Origin: Candidatus Limnocylindrales bacterium
Lineage (GTDB): Bacteria; Chloroflexota; Limnocylindria; Limnocylindrales; CSP1-4
DNA: 16,859 nucleotides
Direction: 5' to 3'
NCBI GenBank assembly: GCA_030647575.1
Contig: JAUSJS010000374.1
Location: forward strand, 1 to 16,859
In this document: positions 7,669 through 13,646 of the stretch, piece after piece
Layout: every line of letters begins with the position of its first letter
Position numbering within the stretch: the stretch's first letter is position 1
Notes under the pieces: model-generated
Told to the model about the DNA's origin: nothing
The model's input: the letters and a program-made list of their open reading frames with translations, nothing else
The model's database searches: none
Program-made: the position numbers and the translations under genes

Positions 7669-8519
7669 ACTCCGAGCTGCTCGAGTCGCTCGAGGGCTGC
7701 GGCCAGTTCCGTCGCATCGGCCGCCACCGCGGTCGGCTGCTCGTCCGGCGGGAGTGCGTCGACCTGGGCCCGGGTCGTCACGCCGGTCAGCATGAAGACG
7801 CAGCGCGCGCCCACGGCCCGGGCCGCCGCGAGATCCGTCCCGATGCCGTCACCGATCATGATCGCCTCGGACGGCTCGCGACCGACGGCGTGAGCCGCGG
7901 CCTCCAGCAGGTACGGCGCCGGCTTGCCGATGGAGACCGGCACGACCCCGGACGCCGCCTCCACCGCGGCGACGATCGAGCCGGCACCCGGGCGCAGGCC
8001 GCGTTCGGTCGGATAGACCGGGTCGCGATTGGTGGCGATGAAGTGCGCGCCCGCTCGAATGCAGTCCGCCGCCACGGCCAGGCGCACGTAGGTCAGGTTC
8101 GGGTCGAGTCCCACGACCACGGCATCCGGATTCCCCGCGGCCGAGTACCCGTCGATCCCCTCCTGGTTGACCCGGGTCGCCGCGTGCGCCGCACCGACCA
8201 CGTCGTAGCCCTCGTCGCGCAATTCGCGCTCCAGGCCGCCAGCGCCCAGGACCAGCACGCGCCGGATCTCCGGGTCGTGCTCGCGGAGGTAGAGGGCCGT
8301 CGCCCGGGCCGACGAAACGACCGCGTCCAGGGTGACCGGCGCGCCCATGGCGGCCAGCCGGGTCTGGTAGTCGGACCGGTAGTGCATCGAATTGTTGGTG
8401 ACGTAGACGACGTCGTCGCCCCGTGCGGCGCGATCCGCCAGGACCGCCGCCACCCCCGGAACCGGGTCGGCGCCGCGATAGACGACCCCGTCGAGGTCGA
8501 CCAGAAGGAGGAGGCTCAT
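7665..8519 (-). CDS. HAD-IIA (NagD-like) sugar-phosphate/nucleotide phosphatase
   Basis: A 284-residue cytosolic phosphatase of the haloacid dehalogenase superfamily, subclass IIA (NagD, 4-nitrophenylphosphatase and phosphoglycolate phosphatase relatives). Motif I is VDLDGVV with nucleophile D8 and acid/base D10. Motif II is in VTNNS, the motif III lysine is K199 (IGKPAP), and motif IV is GDGIGTD (D224, D229). A C2-type cap lies between motifs II and III (roughly 75-190), and FIATNRDPVYPTERGLRPGAG is characteristic of the group. The actual substrate is open. The ATG at 8519 begins at motif I; longer readings lack support. A minus-strand TACGAT ends 7 nt upstream, with no Shine-Dalgarno sequence at optimal spacing, suggesting a leaderless start. 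It converges with add, stop codons overlapping. Confidence 0.9.
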   Translation of the reverse strand: MSLLLLVDLDGVVYRGADPVPGVAAVLADRAARGDDVVYVTNNSMHYRSDYQTRLAAMGAPVTLDAVVSSARATALYLREHDPEIRRVLVLGAGGLERELRDEGYDVVGAAHAATRVNQEGIDGYSAAGNPDAVVVGLDPNLTYVRLAVAADCIRAGAHFIATNRDPVYPTERGLRPGAGSIVAAVEAASGVVPVSIGKPAPYLLEAAAHAVGREPSEAIMIGDGIGTDLAAARAVGARCVFMLTGVTTRAQVDALPPDEQPTAVAADATELAAALERLEQLGV

Positions 8520-8526
8520 GGGCCGG

Positions 8527-8532
8527 ATCGTA
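8527..8532 (-). promoter_or_regulatory. Candidate -10 for leaderless HAD phosphatase mRNA
   Basis: TACGAT on the minus strand, then 7 nt, then ATG. The same hexamer with the same 7-nt spacing occurs in the opposite direction for the divergent NYN gene 46 bp away. Confidence 0.5.
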
Positions 8533-8552
8533 GCCGCGCGTCCGCTGGCGCG

Positions 8553-8558
8553 TACGAT
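8553..8558 (+). promoter_or_regulatory. Candidate -10 for leaderless NYN-nuclease mRNA
   Basis: TACGAT, 7 nt, then ATG at 8566. It mirrors the element serving the HAD gene on the other strand. It also supports 8566 as the start rather than the in-frame ATG at 8518, which would overlap the HAD gene. Confidence 0.5.
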
Positions 8559-8565
8559 GGGGTCG

Positions 8566-9168
8566 ATGCCCGCCCCCGATCGCAACCCGCTCGCCAACAC
8601 GCAACGCCTGCTCGTCGACGGCACCAACCTGCTCCACAGCCTGTCGCGAACGGCCGGGGCGGCCCCGCCGGCGGCGCTGATCGGGCGGCTCCGGGCGGTC
8701 GTGCCGGCCCCGGTCGCCATCGAGCTCGTCTTCGACGGTCCGGCCGAACGCGGCCTGCGCGGCGAGCGGATCGCCGCCGGCACCTCCGTCCGATACAGCG
8801 GCCCGCGCAGCGCCGACGCCGTGATCCTCGCCTTGGTCGACGACGTCCGATTGGTCGATGGCCCGGACGGCACGGCGGGGCTGCTGGTCGTGACCGACGA
8901 TCGCGACCTGCGTCACGGTGCCCGGATGCGTGGGGCGCGGACGGCCGGCTCGGCCTGGTTGCTCGGCCGGCTCGGGTCCGGTCGCCTGTCGTCGCCGTCG
9001 ATCGGAAACCCGCGGCCGCCGCGCTCGATGCCGGCACCTTCTGGATCCGACGGCGACCCTGCCGAATCCAACCGAGTTGGCTGGCGACCCGGTCGCGGCG
9101 CCACGACCAAACGAGGCAATCCGCGACGATCTCCCAAGGCCGGCGGGGCTGGTAGGATGCGGCCGTGA
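8566..9168 (+). CDS. NYN/YacP-like (PIN-fold) ribonuclease-type protein
   Basis: A 200-residue protein whose first 135 residues match the NYN domain (PIN-like, YacP/Rae1 type), a metal-dependent RNA nuclease fold. The acidic positions are in place: D18 (LLVDGTNLLHSL), D57 (LVFDGP), D84 (RSADAVI) and D111/D112/D114 (VVTDDRDLRH). The Arg/Pro/Ser-rich tail after about 140 is low complexity and basic, and could bind RNA; it also resembles ordinary out-of-frame GC-rich sequence and may be poorly conserved. YacP/Rae1 acts on mRNA at the ribosome in Bacillus; the target here is unknown. The stop overlaps the next gene's GTG by 4 bp (GTGA), so the two are likely translated together. Confidence 0.8.
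   Translation: MPAPDRNPLANTQRLLVDGTNLLHSLSRTAGAAPPAALIGRLRAVVPAPVAIELVFDGPAERGLRGERIAAGTSVRYSGPRSADAVILALVDDVRLVDGPDGTAGLLVVTDDRDLRHGARMRGARTAGSAWLLGRLGSGRLSSPSIGNPRPPRSMPAPSGSDGDPAESNRVGWRPGRGATTKRGNPRRSPKAGGAGRMRP
9153..9158 (+). promoter_or_regulatory. Candidate internal -10 for the zinc-ribbon gene
   Basis: TAGGAT ends 6 nt before the GTG at 9165, inside the end of the NYN gene. The AGGA within it could alternatively act as a Shine-Dalgarno sequence (8 nt upstream), so this instance is ambiguous. Confidence 0.4.
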
Positions 9169-9647
9169 ATCTCGTCGACGTCCTCAACGGGGTCTGGAAC
9201 CAGATCCTCGAGATCACCTCCCTGTTCGTGCTGCCGGACTGGGGCGGCCTCATCGGCCTGCTGCCGGTCCTCATCCTCCTCGGGTTGGTCGCGCCATTCC
9301 TGACCTTCGTCGGACTGGGAACGGTCATCTATCTGCTTCGCAAGCCGCGGGTCAGGCTGACCTACGAGGAGGGGCCGCGGATCGCCGAGATCGGCCCCGG
9401 CGGCGAGCCGGTCTTCCCGGCCGGGCTGGTCTACTGCCGGCGCGACGGACTGATCTATCCGTCCGGCACGAACCGCTGCGAGCGCTGCCACGATCGGCTG
9501 GCCGTCACCTGCCCGATGTGCGGCCTGGGCCGTCCGGCCCACATCGATACTTGCACGAATTGCGGGCTCGTCCTGAAGGTCAAGAGCCGGTCCGTCGTGG
9601 TTCAGGCCTCCGCGGGCCCCAAGGCCGGCGGCGCGGCCGCGGCCTGA
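9165..9647 (+). CDS. Membrane-anchored zinc-ribbon protein
   Basis: A small protein of 160 residues, without a name I can assign. The N-terminal part has an amphipathic start and a strong hydrophobic span (GLIGLLPVLILLGLVAPFLTFVGLGTVIYLL, about 28-58). The second half carries seven cysteines: C91, then three CxxC pairs at C105/C108, C116/C119 and C130/C133. This suggests two zinc ribbons, or one ribbon plus a rubredoxin-like knuckle. YPSGTNRCERC and CPMCGLGRPAHIDTCTNCG are the diagnostic stretches. The basic RKPR after the membrane span suggests the ribbons face the cytoplasm. It is fused by a 4-bp overlap to the NYN gene and precedes ccsB by 51 bp, so a link to cytochrome maturation or membrane-located RNA metabolism is conceivable but unproven. 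Confidence 0.82.
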   Translation: MNLVDVLNGVWNQILEITSLFVLPDWGGLIGLLPVLILLGLVAPFLTFVGLGTVIYLLRKPRVRLTYEEGPRIAEIGPGGEPVFPAGLVYCRRDGLIYPSGTNRCERCHDRLAVTCPMCGLGRPAHIDTCTNCGLVLKVKSRSVVVQASAGPKAGGAAAA

Positions 9648-9698
9648 TCCCATGACCCAGCGCGCAACTCCCGCCCGGCCCACCGCGTCCTCGAGGTC

Positions 9699-10643
9699 AT
9701 GACCGTGGAGGCACTCTCGTCCGGCCTATTCTCGCTCGGCGTGGTCTTCATCGCGCTCGGATTCGCGGCCCACGTCGGACACGCGGTGATGCTGGCCAAC
9801 GGCCGCCGGACGCTGCCCGTCATCGCCACGAGTCGCCAGCCGGCCTATGCGGGAGTCGTCACCGGCTCGTTCGTGGCCGCCCAGGTCCAGGCCGCCTCGA
9901 GCGGGCCGAACACGGCCGCCTCGCCCAGCCCGCTGTCACGCGCCGCCCTTGGGCTGAGCCTGGCCGGCTGGCTGGCGCTCGGGGCCTCGCTGCTGGTTCG
10001 GGCCGTGATCGTCGGTCGCGGGCCGTGGGGCAACATGTTCGAGTTCAGCGTCGCCTTCGCGTTCTCGATGATCGGCGGGTACCTGTTCCTGCAGCGCCGC
10101 TACGCGATCCGCTCGATCGGCTTTTTGCCGCTCGGTGTCGCCCTGGCCATGCTGCTCTACGCCTCGAGCCTGCCGTCGGAGATCAAGCCGCTCGTGCCGG
10201 CCCTCCAGAACGCGCCGCTGCTGACGATCCACGTCGGGATGGCGGTGCTCAGCTACGGCATCTTCGCCACGAGCTTCGCGGCCGGCGTCGCCTACCTGAT
10301 CCAGGGCCAGAACGACCGATTCGCCTGGCTCCCGTCCCACAAGGTGCTCGACGAGGCGGCCTACCGAGCCGTGATCATCGGCTTCCCGATCTTCGCCACG
10401 ATGATCATCCTGGGGTCCTGGTGGGCCTCGATCGCCTGGTCGCGCTACTGGGGCTGGGACCCGAAGGAGACCGCCGCGCTCGTCACCTGGCTGATCTACG
10501 CGGTCTACCTGCACGCCCGCAACCAGCGCTCCTGGGCGGGGCGTCCGGCGGCACTGCTGCTGGTCGTGGGCTTCGGGATGGTCCTGGTCACCTACTCGGG
10601 CTCGCTCTGGTTCACCGGCCTGCACGCCTACAGCGGCCTGTAG
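9699..10643 (+). CDS. ccsB: System II cytochrome c biogenesis protein CcsB/ResC (WWD heme handler)
   Basis: An integral membrane protein of 314 residues with about eight hydrophobic spans. It carries the tryptophan-rich WWD motif (W251-G-W-D-P-K-E257) on the outer face between two late spans. Candidate heme-ligand histidines flank it at H178 (TIHVGMAVLSYG) and H272 (LHARNQ). In system II this protein, called CcsB in actinobacterial-style naming and ResC or CcsA elsewhere, exports heme and attaches it to apocytochrome c with a ResB-type partner. No resB or thioredoxin-like gene is in view. The ATG at 9699 has GAGG only 3 nt away; the in-frame GTG at 9705 has it 8 nt away and may be the true start. 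HemX is a relative but lacks the full WWD motif. Confidence 0.9.
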   Translation: MTVEALSSGLFSLGVVFIALGFAAHVGHAVMLANGRRTLPVIATSRQPAYAGVVTGSFVAAQVQAASSGPNTAASPSPLSRAALGLSLAGWLALGASLLVRAVIVGRGPWGNMFEFSVAFAFSMIGGYLFLQRRYAIRSIGFLPLGVALAMLLYASSLPSEIKPLVPALQNAPLLTIHVGMAVLSYGIFATSFAAGVAYLIQGQNDRFAWLPSHKVLDEAAYRAVIIGFPIFATMIILGSWWASIAWSRYWGWDPKETAALVTWLIYAVYLHARNQRSWAGRPAALLLVVGFGMVLVTYSGSLWFTGLHAYSGL

Positions 10644-10680
10644 CCGAGGATCGCGGCGCGGGTCGGGCCCCGTCCCGTCC

Positions 10681-10706
10681 CGTCACCCGGCCTCGTCACC
10701 CGGCCT
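10681..10706. repeat. Perfect tandem 13-bp duplication
   Basis: CGTCACCCGGCCT occurs twice head to tail, 38 bp after the ccsB stop. Confidence 0.85.
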
Positions 10707-10711
10707 CGGTC

Positions 10712-10792
10712 CCGCGCGTACCGCGCCCGGCCCTTCCTGTCCCCGGCCCGCGGCCACGTCCGTGCCCAGCCCGCGGGTACCGCGCTCGGCCC
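10712..10792. repeat. 22-bp direct repeat, period 59
   Basis: The block at 10712-10733 recurs at 10771-10792 with two mismatches. Both contain GTACCGCG and end in CGGCCC. They are separated by C-rich filler. Confidence 0.75.
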
Positions 10793-10825
10793 GCCCCGAG
10801 GTCCCGCCCCGAGGTCCCGCCCCGA
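10793..10825. repeat. Tandem 13-bp repeat, 2.5 copies
   Basis: GCCCCGAGGTCCC at 10793 and 10806, then the partial GCCCCGA at 10819. The partial copy runs directly into the left 42-bp repeat. Confidence 0.85.
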
Positions 10826-10864
10826 TTTGGCGGAACAGACATCCCCGGACTGCTAAGGCCGATC
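10823..10864 (-). repeat. 42-bp dispersed repeat, copy A
   Basis: One of three copies in the window, inverted relative to B (10970) and C (13694). Over 38 aligned bases it differs from copy C at six positions without gaps. The invariant core of all copies is TGGCGGAACA on this copy's plus strand, with GGCCGATC at the other end. Confidence 0.8.
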
Positions 10865-10969
10865 GACCGCCTTGACCACCTCATTCGCGCGCCCAACCAC
10901 GCTCAGGACCGTGCCGCCCAACCTCGAAACGGTCACATTCGGGGCCTAGGCGGCGGAAACCACTCGCGC

Positions 10970-11011
10970 GATCGGCCGTATCAGTCCCTGTGGGTATGTT
11001 CCGCCAACTCC
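10970..11011 (+). repeat. 42-bp dispersed repeat, copy B
   Basis: Begins GATCGGCC and contains GTATGTTCCGCCA, identical in that part to copy C. It lies about 100 bp upstream of the dienelactone-hydrolase-family gene. Confidence 0.8.
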
Positions 11012-11021
11012 GCCGACGGAC

Positions 11022-11041
11022 ATGGGAATCTGCCCATTCCC
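11022..11041. repeat. Overlapping small palindromes upstream of the hydrolase
   Basis: GGGAAT (11024-11029) pairs with ATTCCC (11036-11041). In an alternative register ATGGG (11022-11026) pairs with CCCAT (11033-11037). It may be an operator for the gene starting at 11108. Confidence 0.35.
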
Positions 11042-11095
11042 GTCGCCCCCGGCACTCCCGCCAAGCTGAACAGAACCGACGATCGCCATCTGCCG

Positions 11096-11101
11096 TAAGG
11101 T
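11096..11101 (+). promoter_or_regulatory. Candidate -10 for the hydrolase gene
   Basis: TAAGGT ends 6 nt before the ATG at 11108, matching the leaderless spacing of other genes here. The AAGG inside it might instead act as a weak ribosome binding site. Confidence 0.42.
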
Positions 11102-11107
11102 TGACCG

Positions 11108-12064
11108 ATGGCGCTCCACGATTACCTCGCGGGCGAGGTCGGCGAAGACTGGGCAGACGGGATCCTCAGCCGGCGCGAGGCCCTGCGTCGGCTGGCGCTG
11201 CTCGGACTGTCGGCCGGCGCCTCGGTCGCGTTGCTCGAAGCCTGCGCTCCGGCCGGCGGGTCGGCGAGCCCGGGCCCCAAGACGGCCGCTCCGCCGGCCC
11301 TCGCCAGCGCCGGCGACTCCCCGGCCGCTACCAGCGACTCCGGCGACTCCCCGGCCCTCGCCAGCGCCGGCGACTCCCCCGCCGGCCCCACTGAAGGCGA
11401 GGCGATCACCTTCCCAGGGCCGAACGTCGAGCTCAAGGGCTTTTACGCGGCGGCGGCCGCTCCCCGCGGCGCCATGCTCGTCATCCACGAGAACCGGGGC
11501 CTGAACGCCCACATCCGGTCGGTCGCGTCGCGGCTCGCCGGCGACGGTTACTCGGCCCTGGCGATCGATCTCCTGTCGGAGGAGGGCGGCAGCGAGGCCC
11601 TCGCCCAGGGCGACGTCCAGGCGGCGCTCTCGCAAGCCTCGACGGAGCGGCTCGTCGGCGATATGAAGGCCGGCCTCGACCAGCTCGAGCGACGAGCACC
11701 CGGCGCGAAGCTCGGTGTAATCGGGTTCTGCTTCGGCGGCGGCATGGTCTGGGCGCTGCTCAACGCCGGCGACCCGCGACTCGCGGCCGCGATCCCGTTC
11801 TACGGTCCAGCACCGGCCGCACCGGACTTCTCGGGCAACAGCGCCGCGGTACTCGGCGTGTACGCCGAGCTGGACGATCGCGTCAATGCGTCACGGGCAA
11901 CGGCCGAGGCGGCACTCACCGCCGCTGGACTCGAGCACGAGATCAGGGTCTACCCCGGCGCCGACCACTCCTTCTTCAACGACACGGGGCCACGCTACAA
12001 CGCCGAGCAGGCGGCGGTCGCGTATGCGGACGTCCTCGACTGGCTGGCGCGCTACCTGGGCTAG
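11108..12064 (+). CDS. Exported dienelactone-hydrolase-family alpha/beta hydrolase
   Basis: A 318-residue protein of the dienelactone hydrolase family. The N-terminus has SRREALRRLALLGLSAGASV (21-40), a twin-arginine-type export signal, followed by a lipobox-like LEAC with C46, so a Tat-exported lipoprotein is plausible. Residues 47-95 are an Ala/Ser/Pro/Gly/Asp linker with an in-frame duplicated PALASAGDSP. The hydrolase domain (about 97-318) has the Glu of IHENRG, nucleophile C208 in GFCFGGG, D256/D257 in LDDRV and H287 in GADHSF, the Cys-Asp-His triad. Family members open lactones of chloroaromatic pathways, but most genomic copies, including this one, lack such neighbours, so the substrate is unknown. 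It ends 31 bp before the convergent ROK gene. Confidence 0.9.
   Translation: MALHDYLAGEVGEDWADGILSRREALRRLALLGLSAGASVALLEACAPAGGSASPGPKTAAPPALASAGDSPAATSDSGDSPALASAGDSPAGPTEGEAITFPGPNVELKGFYAAAAAPRGAMLVIHENRGLNAHIRSVASRLAGDGYSALAIDLLSEEGGSEALAQGDVQAALSQASTERLVGDMKAGLDQLERRAPGAKLGVIGFCFGGGMVWALLNAGDPRLAAAIPFYGPAPAAPDFSGNSAAVLGVYAELDDRVNASRATAEAALTAAGLEHEIRVYPGADHSFFNDTGPRYNAEQAAVAYADVLDWLARYLG
11294..11379 (+). repeat. In-frame 29-bp direct repeat within the hydrolase linker
   Basis: A perfect 29-bp block at 11294-11322 recurs at 11351-11379. The period is 57 bp (19 codons), so the reading frame is kept. It encodes the low-complexity linker between the lipobox and the enzyme domain, a place where length can vary freely. 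Confidence 0.85.
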
Positions 12065-12095
12065 CCGAGGGTCGAGGCCGCCCGCGCGTCGGTCG

Positions 12096-13280
12096 TCATC
12101 GACGCACCGTCAGACCCAATTCGCGGGTCAGCAGCAGCGCGCAGGTCCCGAGCAGCACCGCGTCGTCGGCCGGTCCGCCGTTCACCACCTCGGTGTCGCG
12201 CGCCAGCGTCGCCAGCGTCCGTCGGCGAGCCTCGTCCCGGATGGCCTCGAACCACGGTTCGCCGAGGACGGTGGCGCTGCCGAGGACGACGATTCGTCGA
12301 ACGTCGAGCGCGCCGGTCAGGCTCGCGACTGCCATGCCGAGCGCTCGGCCGGCAGCGCGGACCACGCCGAGGGCGAGCTCGTCGCCGGCGGCGGCCGCGG
12401 CCGCGATCGCCTCGATGCTCTGGGGAATGCGCACGCCGCTTTCGGCGGCCTGGAAGAAGGCCCGGCGCAGGATCGCCGGCACGCTGGCCACGGTCTCGAG
12501 GCAGCCGAAACGGCCGCAGTGGCAGGGCGCGCCGTCTGGTTCGATCACGATGTGGCCGATCTCGCCCGCCCCGAACCCGTCGCCGTCGAACAGCTGGCCG
12601 TCGAGCACCAGCCCGGCCCCGATCCCATGCCCGACCTTGATCGCGATCAGGTTCGTCGGCCGATCCTCGCCCTCGAACAGGAACGTGGCGAAGGCGGCGG
12701 CGCGGCTGTCGTTGGCGACGACGGTCGGCAGGTTGTAATGGGCGGCCAAGCGCTTGCCCAGCGGAAGGTCCGTCCAGGACAGGTTGACCGCCCAGCGGAT
12801 CGTGCCCTCACTATCGACGATGCCCGGGGTCCCGACGCCGATCCCGAGGATCGGGCTGTGCGGGCCGGCCAGGAGCTCGTCGATCAGGTCATGGACGAGG
12901 GCGACTGCCGCGTCGCCGTCGGCACCGTCCAGGTTGCGGGTCGCGCGACGTTGGATCTCGCCGCGCAGGTTGAGAAGGGCCGCGGTGAACGTCCGCTCAC
13001 CCAGGTCGAGCGTGACCATGTGGCGCGCGTCGTCGATGAGCGAGACGAGGGTCGGGGCCTTGCCGCCGGTCGAGGGGCCGCGCCCGACCTCCTGCGCCAG
13101 GCCGTCCTGTTCCAGCTCCGCGACGAGCTCCCCGACCGAGGTCCTGGTCAGGCCGGTGAGGCGGGCGATCGCCGCGCGGCTGATCGGCCCGAGGTCGTAG
13201 AGCGCGCGGAGGACCAGGCTCGCGTTGTGCGCACGCGTCTGGGCGTGGGTCGCCTTGGCCGGGAACTCGGTGCGTGCCAC
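12096..13280 (-). CDS. ROK-family transcriptional regulator (XylR/NagC/Mlc type)
   Basis: A 394-residue sugar-responsive regulator. Residues about 15-70 form a winged helix-turn-helix (ISRAAIARLTGLTRTSVGEL), typical of ROK repressors and absent from ROK kinases. The rest is the sugar-kinase-like domain: GIGVGTPGIVD, the catalytic-type ANDSRAAAF, GAGEIGH, and the zinc motif C253-H-C255-x4-C260 (CHCGRFGCLE). The ligand cannot be read from the sequence, and no sugar transporter or catabolic operon is next to it. The start is GTG with GGAGAGG 13 nt upstream, a little far. A good minus-strand promoter and an inverted repeat overlapping its -35 lie about 90-140 bp upstream and suggest autoregulation. 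Confidence 0.92.
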   Translation of the reverse strand: MARTEFPAKATHAQTRAHNASLVLRALYDLGPISRAAIARLTGLTRTSVGELVAELEQDGLAQEVGRGPSTGGKAPTLVSLIDDARHMVTLDLGERTFTAALLNLRGEIQRRATRNLDGADGDAAVALVHDLIDELLAGPHSPILGIGVGTPGIVDSEGTIRWAVNLSWTDLPLGKRLAAHYNLPTVVANDSRAAAFATFLFEGEDRPTNLIAIKVGHGIGAGLVLDGQLFDGDGFGAGEIGHIVIEPDGAPCHCGRFGCLETVASVPAILRRAFFQAAESGVRIPQSIEAIAAAAAAGDELALGVVRAAGRALGMAVASLTGALDVRRIVVLGSATVLGEPWFEAIRDEARRRTLATLARDTEVVNGGPADDAVLLGTCALLLTRELGLTVRR

Positions 13281-13375
13281 GGGGCGGCTATGCCCTCTCC
13301 GCAGGTCCTGAGCCTACGCTCGCACCTCCGAGCGACGTGATCCGAGCGACTTTGCCCAGTGACTTGACGCAGCGG

Positions 13376-13404
13376 ACTTTAGCGACCATCGCGGACTTTG
13401 TCCA
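13376..13404 (-). promoter_or_regulatory. Promoter of the ROK gene
   Basis: On the minus strand TGGACA (13404-13399; five of six bases of the -35 consensus) is separated by exactly 17 bp from TAAAGT (13381-13376). This predicts initiation near 13369 and a leader of about 90 nt. Confidence 0.6.
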
Positions 13405-13418
13405 TAGGCTGGACAAAG
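13396..13418. promoter_or_regulatory. Inverted repeat, likely ROK operator
   Basis: Perfect 8-bp arms CTTTGTCC (13396-13403) and GGACAAAG (13411-13418) flank a 7-bp centre. The left arm covers the -35 of the ROK promoter. ROK regulators of the XylR type bind palindromes with TTTGT-like arms, which fits. Further GCG(G)ACTTT half-site-like copies lie at 13346 and 13372. Confidence 0.6.
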
Positions 13419-13490
13419 AACTTGCGGACCCACGCTCGGGGCTGGTTCGGCCGGCTCAGTCGGATCGCCTCGGCGCTACCCGGCCGTCCG

Positions 13491-13546
13491 GTCGGTCGAT
13501 GCTTCGAAACGGCGCGTCCCGGTCGGACGATGCCTCGAAACGGCGC
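13491..13546. repeat. 25-bp direct repeat, period 31
   Basis: 13491-13515 and 13522-13546 match with two mismatches; the shared core is TCGAAACGGCGC. The 31-bp period is close to three helical turns, which would place both copies on the same DNA face. Confidence 0.8.
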
Positions 13547-13646
13547 AGTAGCCATGGAGGGACTGCAATGGCAAGTCGTGGCTCCCAGACGACCCGAGCT
13601 GCCCCGAATCAGGGCCTCCGGGAGCCTGAGCGGTGACATCCCACGC

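Larger units (their letters stand above)
10823..11011. mobile_element. Possible MITE-like element bounded by 42-bp inverted repeats
   Basis: Copies A and B of the 42-bp repeat face each other as terminal inverted repeats around about 105 bp of non-coding DNA, giving a unit of about 189 bp. No transposase and no clear target-site duplication were identified. A structured RNA or paired operator sites are alternatives. Confidence 0.4.
10644..11107. other. 464-bp repeat-rich intergenic region
   Basis: No coding sequence is supported here. The first 180 bp are extremely C-rich and built of short repeats. The second part holds the inverted pair of 42-bp repeats (10823-11011), then an overlapping palindrome (11022-11041) and the candidate promoter of the downstream hydrolase. 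The listed open frames through it carry no recognisable protein. Confidence 0.7.
13281..13646. other. 366-bp intergenic region between the ROK and HTH-nuclease genes
   Basis: It contains the ROK promoter and operator near the left and the 25-bp direct repeat at 13491-13546. No gene is supported; the plus-strand open frame across it (13274-13636) has no recognisable motif and crosses the promoter. Confidence 0.6.

Noticed and set aside
7626..9155. 509-residue plus-strand open frame
   Set aside because: It is opposite the HAD phosphatase and overlaps the NYN gene. Both of those have intact catalytic motifs, whereas this frame has none.
10644..11107. Protein-coding origin of the 42-bp repeats (shared GGT-x2-PGL-type peptide)
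   Set aside because: The three copies can be read to a similar short peptide. The matching bases include third positions without synonymous change, and no longer conserved frame surrounds them.
13396..13418. Intrinsic terminator
   Set aside because: The palindrome has a short stem and no T-run, and it overlaps a good promoter; an operator is the better reading.
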